Assembly (NCBI GenBank): GCA_026627155.1
Contig: JAPNUJ010000016.1
Span: forward strand, 6,427 to 40,043
Length of the DNA stretch: 33,617 bases
Source: Bacillota bacterium
GTDB lineage: Bacteria > Bacillota > Bacilli > Alicyclobacillales > SLC66
Reading direction: 5' to 3'
Positions 14,566 through 22,223 of the stretch are shown here, in pieces (position 1 is the first letter of the stretch; every line of letters starts with the position of its first letter). The translations under genes were made by a program, and so were the position numbers. Under the pieces are notes generated by a model. That model saw only the letters and a program-made list of their open reading frames with translations. It made no database searches and was not told where the DNA came from.

Positions 14566-14594
14566 AGCATAAAAAGGAAATCGAATTCCGGCAA
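14566..14594 (-). promoter_or_regulatory. sigma-A promoter of the hppD operon
   Basis: On the minus strand TTGCCG (14594-14589), a 17-base spacer and TATGCT (14571-14566) lie about 75 bases before the hppD start. No other -35/-10 pair in the 184-base gap fits as well; a TTGACA at about 14667 has no matching -10. Confidence 0.55.
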
Positions 14595-14675
14595 GCACAC
14601 GCGCCACCGTACATCCGCGTCATCGCATCAACGCAGTGACGCGCCCCTTGCGATGGAATGCCTGTCAAGGAGGAA

Positions 14676-15593
14676 TCAGCGGTTTGCCATACCCCGTAAC
14701 ACAAATGCGACATTGGCAGGACGCTCTGCCAAACGGCGCATAAAGTAACCGTACCAATCGGTTCCAAACGGGACGTATACGCGAACGGTATACCCCGCAC
14801 GCGCCAAGTCTTGTTGAAGGGCTGGGCGAATGCCGTAAAGCATTTGAAATTCAAACTGTGATGGGGCGATTCCCTCGCGGTCCGTGTAATCCCGGGCAAA
14901 GCGAATGAGGGCTTCATCGTGCGTCGCAATGGCCGTATAGTTGCCCGCACCAAGGCTCCGTTGCACCAGCTTCTTATAGTTTTGATCAACGTCGGCCTTG
15001 AGGGGGAATGCCACCTCACGCGGTTCCTTATAGGCACCCTTGACGATCCGCAACGGGACGTGGCGTGACGCGAGGTCTGCCACGTCATCTGCCGCACGGT
15101 ACAAATAGGCTTGCATCACAGTGCCCACGTTGTCAAACTGTTCGCGTAGCTGGAGCAACAAGTCGATCGTCACCTGGCAACGCGTGTGATCCTCCATATC
15201 GATGCGCACGAAGTTACCATGGCTCCGCGCCCGTTCAAGAATCTCTTTCATATGTCCGAGACACAACTCCCGGTCAATGTCGAGACCGAGTTGCGTCAAC
15301 TTGAGCGACAAGTTGGCGGTCACGCCCGACTGTGCGATCGCATCGAGTGTCCGCAGGCAATAGTCAGCGGATTCCCTCGCCTCGTTGCGGTCGCTCACAA
15401 ACTCGCCGAGATGGTCCAAGGTCACCTTCAGGCCTGAGTCGTTCAGTTGCCTGACTTTGGCGATCGCGGAATCAATCGTCTCACCAGCTACGAACCGCTG
15501 GGCGCCAAACCGGAGCCCGTAGCGCTTGGCCAGGTCGTTGGCCCCCTTGCTTTTTGACAAGGAAAGTAACGCCGAGCGCATCCACTCTTCCAC
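14676..15593 (-). CDS. proline dehydrogenase
   Basis: FAD enzyme that oxidises L-proline to 1-pyrroline-5-carboxylate and feeds electrons to the respiratory chain. It is the short single-function (PutB/FadM-like) Gram-positive form, 305 residues. Recognisable segments are the barrel strands LKVTLDHLGEFV and NLSLKLTQLGLDID, FVRIDMEDHTRC, LRIVKGAYKEPREVAF, and the C-terminal signature EFQMLYGIRPALQQDLARAG with YVPFGTDWYGYFMRRLAERP. GTG 15593 is chosen since GGGAGG is eight bases upstream. No pyrroline-5-carboxylate dehydrogenase gene is in the window. It follows ispH by 42 bases on the same strand. Confidence 0.92.
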   Translation of the reverse strand: MEEWMRSALLSLSKSKGANDLAKRYGLRFGAQRFVAGETIDSAIAKVRQLNDSGLKVTLDHLGEFVSDRNEARESADYCLRTLDAIAQSGVTANLSLKLTQLGLDIDRELCLGHMKEILERARSHGNFVRIDMEDHTRCQVTIDLLLQLREQFDNVGTVMQAYLYRAADDVADLASRHVPLRIVKGAYKEPREVAFPLKADVDQNYKKLVQRSLGAGNYTAIATHDEALIRFARDYTDREGIAPSQFEFQMLYGIRPALQQDLARAGYTVRVYVPFGTDWYGYFMRRLAERPANVAFVLRGMANR

Positions 15594-15635
15594 GACAATG
15601 TCCTCCCAGTTGTAAAGTGCGGGAACTGCCAACCG

Positions 15636-16601
15636 CTACCTTTGATGTACTCCTTGTGTCGGCAAAAGGTGATCGTAATCCATTCGGTGCAGTGGATTCC
15701 ATGTGTCTGGCCGCTCCGGGTCGTACCGTTCCAGACACTCGATCACCTCGCGCGTGATCGGCGTCGGCGTGGACGCACCGGATGTGACCGCGACGGTGGA
15801 GCAGCCGTCCAACCAGCGCCGATCGATCTCCGTCACGTCAGCCACGCGATAGGCAGGAACCATCGCGATCTCGCGCGCGACTTGGGCCAGACGTCCGGAG
15901 TTGTTGCTGCGCGGATCGCCGACGACGATGCAGACGTCCGCCTCGCCGGCCTGGCGGGCGACGGCATCTTGACGTACCTGTGTCGCATCGCAGATCTCGT
16001 TGTGCACTTGCGCTTCCGGAAATCGCTCGAGGATCTGCCTGACAAGGTCGCGCGTATCCCACTGACTCATGGTCGTCTGATTCGTCACAATCAGCCTGCG
16101 CGCGCCACCTGACAGCCCGAGAGCGAGCGGCAACAAAGCCACGTCCGCGGCCGATTCGACGAGATGGACGTGTTTCGGCGCGACGCCGATCGCCCCCTCG
16201 GGTTCCGGATGACCATGTCGGCCAATGTACAAAACCTCGTACCCGGCCGCGACTTTCTCCGCGATCAGGGTGTGCGTGCGCGTGACGTCGGGACAGGTGG
16301 CATCGACGACAGTCAGACCCTTGGCCTCGGCCCGTTGCCGAACTTCCGGGGACACGCCGTGGGCCGTAAAGATGACGGTGCCTTGATCAATCCGATCCAG
16401 GATCGCAAGACGCTCCTCCCCATCGAGCGTCTCGACACCCTGCGCGCGAAACGCCTCCACGACATACTGGTTGTGAACGATCATCCCAAGAATGTGGATG
16501 GGCCGCGGCAGCTCCGGCCGCTTGGCGATCTGCGCCGCCAAGACCATGGCATCGACGACCCCGTAGCAGTAACCGCGCGGTGTTATGCGAATGACTTTCA
16601 C
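15636..16601 (-). CDS. ispH: 4-hydroxy-3-methylbut-2-enyl diphosphate reductase
   Basis: Last enzyme of the MEP pathway; makes IPP and DMAPP with a [4Fe-4S] cluster. Its three cluster cysteines are C12 ([11 protein letters not shown]), C103 ([11 protein letters not shown]) and C204 ([11 protein letters not shown]). Substrate-binding segments such as [29 protein letters not shown] and TSGASTPTP are all present. GTG 16601 follows AGGTGA at good spacing and gives the usual N-terminus [14 protein letters not shown]; a GTG three codons earlier is too close to that site. The length of 321 residues is normal. It lies between the histidine kinase and proline dehydrogenase genes without metabolic relation to either. 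Confidence 0.95.
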   Translation of the reverse strand: MKVIRITPRGYCYGVVDAMVLAAQIAKRPELPRPIHILGMIVHNQYVVEAFRAQGVETLDGEERLAILDRIDQGTVIFTAHGVSPEVRQRAEAKGLTVVDATCPDVTRTHTLIAEKVAAGYEVLYIGRHGHPEPEGAIGVAPKHVHLVESAADVALLPLALGLSGGARRLIVTNQTTMSQWDTRDLVRQILERFPEAQVHNEICDATQVRQDAVARQAGEADVCIVVGDPRSNNSGRLAQVAREIAMVPAYRVADVTEIDRRWLDGCSTVAVTSGASTPTPITREVIECLERYDPERPDTWNPLHRMDYDHLLPTQGVHQR

Positions 16602-16678
16602 TGACTTCACCTACTTCTGCAAAAGGTCGCAATCAAAAATCGCGCCACTGCGTCAAAGAGAGCATCCGCCAAGCAGCG

Positions 16679-18169
16679 CTAGAGATCCACCGTCATGGTC
16701 GTCCCGCGCCCACGCGTACTTTGGGCATCGATGTGCCCCCCGTGTGCGCGCACGATTTCCGATACGATCGACAGGCCGAGCCCCGCGCCGCCAGGGTTTC
16801 GGACCCGGGCGGAGGAAGCTCGGAAAAATCTGTCAAATATTCGTTCCAGTTGCTCCGGAGCAATGCCCTCGCCGTTGTCCGAGACCCGAAGCAGCGCGCG
16901 ACCTTCGGGAAGTTGCAGCACCTGAATCCGGATCTCACCCGTTCCTGTCGCTGTATAGTGCACCGAGTTTGTGACCAGATTGTACAATACCTGTTCAAAC
17001 ATGGCCCGGTCACATCGGGTCACTGCGGGAGACAAGTCAAAGACGAGGGTCCGCCCCGTCGAGATCATCTCCAGTTGAGGTCGCAACTCGCTGACGAGTT
17101 GCGAAAGATCGACCGTCTCGAGCGCGGGTGATACCCCTTCGTCGAGGCGCGCCAACTGCAGAAGGTCGCGGACGAGCGTCTCGAGCCGTGCAATCTCCCG
17201 TTGCATGGTCGTCAAGGCCTGCCCGATCTCCGCCGCGGGGACATTCGCCAGTCGCTGGTTTTGCACCCGCCTTTGCAGGACGTCTGCAAACCCGCGGATC
17301 GCCGTCAGCGGGGTGCGCAACTCGTGGGACGCCGCTGAGATGAACTCTTTCATGCGCTGCGCCGACTCTTGCTCCCGGGCGGCGGCCGTAGCCAGCTTGT
17401 CCAAGACATCGTTGATGACTTCTGCCAGTCGAACCGTCTCCACCGTTCCGATCGCCGGCAGGCGCTCACCGGACTCGCCCTCACGGATCCGCAGAGCCGA
17501 TTCGGTCAGTCGGCGAAGCGGCTTCAGCGGCGCGCCCACGAGCGGAAACAAGAGCGCTGCTGCCAGGATGGCGACAAGCACGCTAAACCCAAAATAGGTC
17601 AGCCCCTGCTGAGCGATGATCGGGTAGAGCAGCGACTCCCTGTAGCCCAGTTCCGCGTACCCCACCACGGCATCGGGCGGTCCGAGTGCCGCAAAGAGCA
17701 AAATCTGCCCCCCCACGTGCGTCACGTAGGCGCGCAGCGCCTTGTTGATCGGCATGATGTGCAGTTGCCGAGCGCGGGCCGCCACCTGCGGGGAGATCGG
17801 AACCAGTTCTACAGGATCATAGCGCGACCTCGACTCGCCTACGCGGTGCAACTGCACGTCGTACAGGCGCGCGTTGATTCCGTGAATGCTGAGCGCCGCC
17901 AGCAATGTCGGCGCCCGATCGCGAAACGCATGCCCCGAATCCAGACCCGCGAACGCGGGCTCCGTCAGGGCGTCGCGGTAGGCAAACACGAGTGACCCTT
18001 CGCCGCCCAGCACGAGGGCGCTGTGCAACGACTGCACCTGCATGCCGCCGATCAACGCCAGCAAGATGATGACGACGAGAATATACCGCTCGTACAGGGA
18101 ACGCGTCAGCGACTTGCCGCGCTCTCGATTCCCCCGCTTAATTGAGATCAAGCCTGTATCCGACTCCAC
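16679..18169 (-). CDS. sensor histidine kinase (HAMP, HisKA, HATPase_c)
   Basis: Membrane sensor of an OmpR-type two-component pair. Two membrane segments (about 29-43 and 190-210) enclose an extracytoplasmic domain of about 145 residues. A HAMP-like linker (about 211-263) follows. The dimerisation helix has the phosphoacceptor H282 in ISAASHELRTPLTAIRGF. The ATPase domain shows the N box YNLVTNSVHYT, the G1 box VSDNGEGI, FDRFFR and GLGLSIVSEIVRAHGG. The frame opens at ATG 18169 inside the end of the response-regulator gene (32-base overlap); the true start may be a little later, since no clear ribosome site precedes it. The signal is not predictable. The general layout recalls cell-envelope or phosphate-type kinases. 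Confidence 0.9.
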   Translation of the reverse strand: MESDTGLISIKRGNRERGKSLTRSLYERYILVVIILLALIGGMQVQSLHSALVLGGEGSLVFAYRDALTEPAFAGLDSGHAFRDRAPTLLAALSIHGINARLYDVQLHRVGESRSRYDPVELVPISPQVAARARQLHIMPINKALRAYVTHVGGQILLFAALGPPDAVVGYAELGYRESLLYPIIAQQGLTYFGFSVLVAILAAALLFPLVGAPLKPLRRLTESALRIREGESGERLPAIGTVETVRLAEVINDVLDKLATAAAREQESAQRMKEFISAASHELRTPLTAIRGFADVLQRRVQNQRLANVPAAEIGQALTTMQREIARLETLVRDLLQLARLDEGVSPALETVDLSQLVSELRPQLEMISTGRTLVFDLSPAVTRCDRAMFEQVLYNLVTNSVHYTATGTGEIRIQVLQLPEGRALLRVSDNGEGIAPEQLERIFDRFFRASSARVRNPGGAGLGLSIVSEIVRAHGGHIDAQSTRGRGTTMTVDL

Positions 18170-18890
18170 GAACGGTGCGGATCAACGTGCGTTTGTGATC
18201 GTGCAACTTGTTTCGAATATAGCGGATGTAAACCTCGAGGATGTTGTCCTCGCCGGAGAATTGATCTCCCCACACGCGAGACATGATCTGCTCGCGGGTC
18301 AAGGCCACCCCCGGACACTCCAAAAACATCTCCATGAGCGCAAACTCCGTCCTCGACAAAGAAAGCGCAGCCCCCTCATAGCGAATGAGGTGCTGCTCTT
18401 GATCCACCTCGAACTTGCCAATCCGCGCGACGGCCCGGAGTTCCGGAAATTGCGTGCGCAACCGCGCATCGATGCGCGCCTTGAGCTCATCAAACGAAAA
18501 CGGCTTGACCACGTAGTCATCCGCGCCGGTGACCAACCCTTTCACCCGCTCCTCGACATCATCGCGCGCTGTCAGCATGATGATCGCTGCGCGCGACCGC
18601 TCGCGAAGCATGCGACACACTTCATAGCCATCCATGCCAGGCAACATGACATCCAGAAGCACCACGTGCGGCTTGTACTCTTCGAGGTGTGCCAGGGCTT
18701 CCTCGCCACTGACGGCGGTGTAGACTTCAAATCCTTCGTCGCGCAACCCAAACAGCAGAAAGTCGCTGATGCCCTGTTCGTCATCGACCACAAGGATGCG
18801 CCCGACCCGTGACGCGTTGTCTGCCTGGTTGGTCCTGACCTCCGGTTTCGGAAACCGACCGGGAATCGTAATCCTCAAGTCACTTCCCAT
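18138..18890 (-). CDS. OmpR/PhoB-family response regulator
   Basis: DNA-binding partner of the histidine kinase downstream. The receiver domain (about 31-145) has acidic pocket residues D36 and D37, phosphoacceptor D80 in VVLLDVMLPGMDGYEV, and K129 in YVVKPFSFDEL. A winged-helix domain (about 152-250) follows, with the SLSRTEFALMEMF, REQIMSRVWG and VYIRYIRNKL elements. ATG 18890 is chosen because AGGAGG lies nine bases before it; a longer frame has no such site. The first 28 residues are an unusual basic/Pro-rich extension before the receiver. It is divergent from the beta-lactamase-fold gene, which is therefore a candidate target. Confidence 0.92.
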   Translation of the reverse strand: MGSDLRITIPGRFPKPEVRTNQADNASRVGRILVVDDEQGISDFLLFGLRDEGFEVYTAVSGEEALAHLEEYKPHVVLLDVMLPGMDGYEVCRMLRERSRAAIIMLTARDDVEERVKGLVTGADDYVVKPFSFDELKARIDARLRTQFPELRAVARIGKFEVDQEQHLIRYEGAALSLSRTEFALMEMFLECPGVALTREQIMSRVWGDQFSGEDNILEVYIRYIRNKLHDHKRTLIRTVRGVGYRLDLN

Positions 18891-18961
18891 GTTGGCACGC
18901 CTCCTGTCATCTGAGAACCCATCGTTCGACACAATTCGAGCCCATCGCGCGAATCTCCTCG

Positions 18962-18989
18962 AAGATACTGGCCCAATGGACAAATTCAA
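18962..18989 (-). promoter_or_regulatory. candidate promoter of the two-component operon
   Basis: On the minus strand TTGAAT (18989-18984), a 16-base spacer and TATCTT (18967-18962) lie about 75 bases before the response-regulator start, in the divergent gap shared with the beta-lactamase-fold gene. Confidence 0.35.
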
Positions 18990-19052
18990 AGTATACTCAT
19001 CCTAACACAGATCACCGGATCTCGCGAAAACGTCTGTATAAAACCACTATAG

Positions 19053-20249
19053 ATGGGATGCACGTTCATGTCCAGACGCACGGCAGGCACAAAACGTCCC
19101 GATCAATCCAACCGGTCGCTAAAGTCAGGACGCCCACCCAAGCGCCATGCGTCCAAGAGTCCTCCCCGTTCCGGGAAGCAAACGTCAGACGGGGCACGCC
19201 CGGCGAGCCGTCAACCCGGTCGGGCCGCCTCCCGCGCCAGCGGTGGTACAGCCAACCGCAAGCGCGCGGCAACGGGCGCTACAAAGCCCAAGCGACCGAC
19301 TTCCCTGGCCCGGCGACGTCGCCGCAGGCTTCGCTTGGACCGACTGGCCATGCTGCTGGCTCTGTGCGTGGGGCTCGGTTACGGTGCCTACTGGTTCGTC
19401 ACCAAAGGCGTTCCCCAAGTCTACGCTCGCGTCGGTTCCGACATCCGCCAGATTGCCACGGCGTCGACGCCCTTGCCTTATTCCAAGACAGCCTACTCGG
19501 TGCTTTCCAGCCAAATCGCCGCCTATTTGAGTTCGCAAGCGGGGCAGTACAGCGTGGCCGGGACGGACTTGAAAACCGGAGCCAGCTTTGGCTACGACAG
19601 TGCGATGGACTATAGTGCCGCGCAAACAGAGGCGCTCCCCATCACGATGGCACTCTACAACGAGATCGCCGCCGGCCTCATCAAGCCCACGTACATCGTG
19701 CGCTTGACGGCCGCCGATCGGCAAGCGGGTACAGGCTACATCGGGGGCATGCCGGATGGCACCCCATTTACGGTGGCCCAGTTGGCGCGGGCTGCGATCG
19801 ATCAAGGCGACGTCGTGGCACAGAACATGCTGGTGCGGGCTCTCGGAGCCGAGCAGATCGACAGTTTTCTAGTCGAGATGGGAAGTACGGCCACCATGCA
19901 ACAGCCGTTCTTGCTCTCCGCCCAAGACTTGAACTTGAGTCTGGCCTATCTCTACACGATGGACCAGGCCCACCCCCGCGCACTGGCCCCACTCATGACA
20001 GACCTGCGCATGGCGCCTCATGAAGACCGCCTGTCGGCGGGTTTGCCGGCGGGAACCCAGATTGAACACGTCGCTGGAGACTGGCCGAATGAGTTTCACG
20101 ACGCGGCGATCATCTGGCCGTACGGCCGTCCGATCGCGGTGGCCATCTGTAGCGACGGGGTCACGAACCAGGCAGCGGACCATGTCGAGGCACACGTCGC
20201 CGCGATGATCGCGGCATTCGCCCAGACGGGCTTCGTGCCTGCCCACTGA
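19053..20249 (+). CDS. membrane-anchored beta-lactamase-fold protein without catalytic motifs
   Basis: Three parts are visible (numbering from ATG 19053; an in-frame ATG at 19068 is an alternative). Residues 1-96 are very basic, low-complexity sequence rich in Arg, Lys, Ser, Pro and Gly, probably disordered and cytoplasmic, ending in seven or more arginines. Residues about 97-116 are one membrane helix. Residues about 140-398 match class A beta-lactamase-like proteins (PF13354): SVAGTDLKTGASFGYDS, LPITMALYNEI, NMLVRALG, and the C-terminal FHDAAIIWPYGRPIAVAIC. However S-x-x-K is Q191-T-E-A194, S-D-N is G252-D-V254, and K-T/S-G is A341-G-D343. All three are lost, so hydrolysis by the usual mechanism is impossible; a binding or scaffold role outside the membrane is inferred. 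No strong ribosome site was found. Confidence 0.75.
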   Translation: MGCTFMSRRTAGTKRPDQSNRSLKSGRPPKRHASKSPPRSGKQTSDGARPASRQPGRAASRASGGTANRKRAATGATKPKRPTSLARRRRRRLRLDRLAMLLALCVGLGYGAYWFVTKGVPQVYARVGSDIRQIATASTPLPYSKTAYSVLSSQIAAYLSSQAGQYSVAGTDLKTGASFGYDSAMDYSAAQTEALPITMALYNEIAAGLIKPTYIVRLTAADRQAGTGYIGGMPDGTPFTVAQLARAAIDQGDVVAQNMLVRALGAEQIDSFLVEMGSTATMQQPFLLSAQDLNLSLAYLYTMDQAHPRALAPLMTDLRMAPHEDRLSAGLPAGTQIEHVAGDWPNEFHDAAIIWPYGRPIAVAICSDGVTNQAADHVEAHVAAMIAAFAQTGFVPAH

Positions 20250-20274
20250 GTCCGACACCATCGACTCGCGGTGC

Positions 20275-21780
20275 CTACTGTCGGCGGTGTTGGCGAACCA
20301 GTTCTTGCTTGAGGTCCCACAATGTCTGACTGAGGTCCACGTGGTACACGTGGGGATTTTTCGCCCGCCGCGTCTCCGCCGCTATCGTCAGCAGCTCCCG
20401 CTGGACCCTTTCCCGAATCGCCTCAAGCGACGGTAACACCGCGACCACTTCCCCACCCAAGATCACAGGTTCCAGCAATTCGCGCACCTCATAGCCGACC
20501 ACTGTCTTTTGCTTGTAGGTGTGGACGGGGTCAAACAGGGCAAGCGGTTGTCCGTCAGGGAACGGCTCGTCCTCCAAGGCGATCAGGTCGGCACTGGCAA
20601 TGCCCTCCACATACAGCCGCCAGACGCGTTTCTTCCCAGGGTTTGTCACCTTCTGTGGGTTTTCGGAGACCTTGATCAGCGGCTCATAGACCGACCCGTC
20701 CCAGCGCGCGGCCAGTTTGTAGACGCCGCCCAGCGCCGGGCAGTCCCGCGACGTAATCAATGCGGTCCCCACACCCCAGCCATCGATCGGCGCGCCTTGC
20801 AAAAGCAGGTCGCGAATCGTCTCTTCATCCAGGTCGTCCGACACAATGATGCGCGTGTCGGCAAACCCTGCCGCATCAAGCCGCTTGCGGGCCTCCTTGG
20901 ACAGATAGGCCAAGTCCCCGGAATCAATGCGAATCCCCTGCAGATCGTACCCGCGCGCGCGCAATTCCTTGCCGACCGTGATGGCATGAGGAACACCAGA
21001 GCGCAGCGCATCATACGTGTCGACGAGCAAGAGGCATTTGTCGGGGTACGCGTCAGCGTACGCCCGAAAGGCGCTCAACTCATCCGGAAATGATTGAATC
21101 CAACTATGTGCCTGCGTCCCAGATACGGGGATGCCAAACGCAAATCCAGCCGCGACGTTGCTGGTACTGGTACAGCCACCGATGTACGCGGCCCTGGCGC
21201 CGAAGAGGGCGGCATCCACATTTTGCGCCCGACGCAAGCCAAATTCGCTCACTGCAGGATTTTGCGCGCCGCGACTCTGCGCCGCCTGGACGATGCGGCA
21301 GGCCTTCGTCGCAATCAGACTCTGGTGGTTGATGAAGCAGAGGAGCGCCGATTCGACAAGTTGCAACTCCAAGATGCGCCCTTCGAGTCGCAGGATGGGT
21401 TCTTGAGGAAAGACGATGGTCCCTTCGGGGACCGCAAAGACATCCCCACTAAAGCGAAAGTTGGCCAACTCATCGAGAAAAGCGCGGGAAAACAGCCCCG
21501 TCGTCTCCAGGTATTCAATCTCTCGCGCTTGAAAACGCAACTGCCGCAAATGCATCACGACCTGTTCGAGACCTGCCGCGATCACAAAGCCATTGCCGCA
21601 CGGGTTGCTTCGGTAGAATAGATCAAATACCACGCGCTTGTCCGCGTCCGCGCTCTGAAAGTAGCCGTACATCATCGTCAACTGATAGAGATCCGTGAGC
21701 AGGTGCTCCTGGCGATTCACGTCATAGACGGCGAGTTGGGAGAGTTGCTCGAATCGGTGGCGTGCCTGTTCACGACTCAT
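20275..21780 (-). CDS. pncB: nicotinate phosphoribosyltransferase
   Basis: Joins nicotinate and PRPP, using ATP, to make nicotinate mononucleotide in the NAD salvage pathway. The 501-residue length and N-terminal LTDLYQLTMMYGYFQSADAD are typical of the Gram-positive long form. Other segments are NPCGNGFVIAAGLEQV, VSEFGLRRAQ (PRPP site region), TSNVAAGFAFGIPVSGTQAH, GIRIDSGDLAYLS, and GWGVGTALITS, which precedes the nucleotide-binding loop. ATG 21780 follows AGGAGGG at good spacing. Its ATG overlaps the TGA of the upstream inositol-monophosphatase remnant by four bases, so it may be translated by coupling. It converges on the beta-lactamase-fold gene 25 bases away. Confidence 0.93.
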   Translation of the reverse strand: MSREQARHRFEQLSQLAVYDVNRQEHLLTDLYQLTMMYGYFQSADADKRVVFDLFYRSNPCGNGFVIAAGLEQVVMHLRQLRFQAREIEYLETTGLFSRAFLDELANFRFSGDVFAVPEGTIVFPQEPILRLEGRILELQLVESALLCFINHQSLIATKACRIVQAAQSRGAQNPAVSEFGLRRAQNVDAALFGARAAYIGGCTSTSNVAAGFAFGIPVSGTQAHSWIQSFPDELSAFRAYADAYPDKCLLLVDTYDALRSGVPHAITVGKELRARGYDLQGIRIDSGDLAYLSKEARKRLDAAGFADTRIIVSDDLDEETIRDLLLQGAPIDGWGVGTALITSRDCPALGGVYKLAARWDGSVYEPLIKVSENPQKVTNPGKKRVWRLYVEGIASADLIALEDEPFPDGQPLALFDPVHTYKQKTVVGYEVRELLEPVILGGEVVAVLPSLEAIRERVQRELLTIAAETRRAKNPHVYHVDLSQTLWDLKQELVRQHRRQ

Positions 21781-22130
21781 CGCGAGCCCTCCTGCGAGCC
21801 GCTTGGCACGACCGCCCTCTCTAGGCTGCCTTCCTCCCGAAGTTCGGCGAGAAGTGCAGGATGCAAGTGTCCGTTGGTCGCGGCGATAGGCCGCGTCGCC
21901 AAGCCATAAGGGTGTCCGCTTGCGTCGGTCACTCGGCCGCCAGCTGCCGCAACCAACACGGCACCGGCACAGAGGTCCCACCCATTTACATCATTTTCCC
22001 AAAAACCGTCGCCTCGCCTCGCCGCACGCGCCGCGCGCATGGCGGCTGACTGCGCCGCCTGCAGGTTGATACCGTTGACCATCTCACCCGCTCCGTTTCT
22101 TTGCAGGTGATCTTCCCCTGCGCAAGTCAT
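21777..22130 (-). pseudogene. C-terminal remnant of an inositol-monophosphatase family gene
   Basis: 117-codon frame whose last 80 residues match the end of inositol monophosphatase / FBPase-type proteins: DGFWENDVNGWDLCAGAVLV, AAAGGRVTDASG, then TRPIAATNGHLHPALLAEL. The C-terminal metal aspartate (GWD) is present. The N-terminal two thirds of the usual ~260 residues, with the Glu and D-P-x-D-G-T metal motifs, are missing; upstream lie only a short gap and hutI. The stretch before DGFWE (AAMRAARAARRG) is already unlike the family. It ends in an ATGA overlap with pncB, so it may still be translated to couple pncB. A start at ATG 22130 after AGGAAG is possible. Confidence 0.6.
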
Positions 22131-22196
22131 GCATCCGTCTTCCTGCTAAACCACACAACGACCAAGGCCAGGGGTGGATTCGACACCTTGTGCGGG

Positions 22197-22212
22197 CATT
22201 TCACGTGAAACG
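22197..22212. promoter_or_regulatory. parS-like ParB (Spo0J) binding site
   Basis: CATTTCACGTGAAACG holds a perfect 12-base palindrome, TTTCACGTGAAA, and matches the parS consensus TGTTTCACGTGAAACA at 13 of 16 positions, including the whole CACGTG core that separates ParB sites from Noc sites (CCCGGG). It lies in the short gap between hutI and the phosphatase remnant. Read as a chromosome partition site by sequence alone; a transcription-factor operator is the alternative. Confidence 0.5.
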
Positions 22213-22223
22213 CTCGCCCCCGT

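Noticed and set aside
14655-14680. TTGACA on the minus strand at the end of the proline dehydrogenase gene as hppD -35
   Set aside because: No -10-like hexamer at 16-18 bases; a better pair exists nearer hppD.
22131-22196. Search for the missing N-terminal part of the phosphatase remnant upstream of it
   Set aside because: Only short hydrophobic matches in another frame were seen, with no metal-motif residues, so a simple frameshift is not supported.
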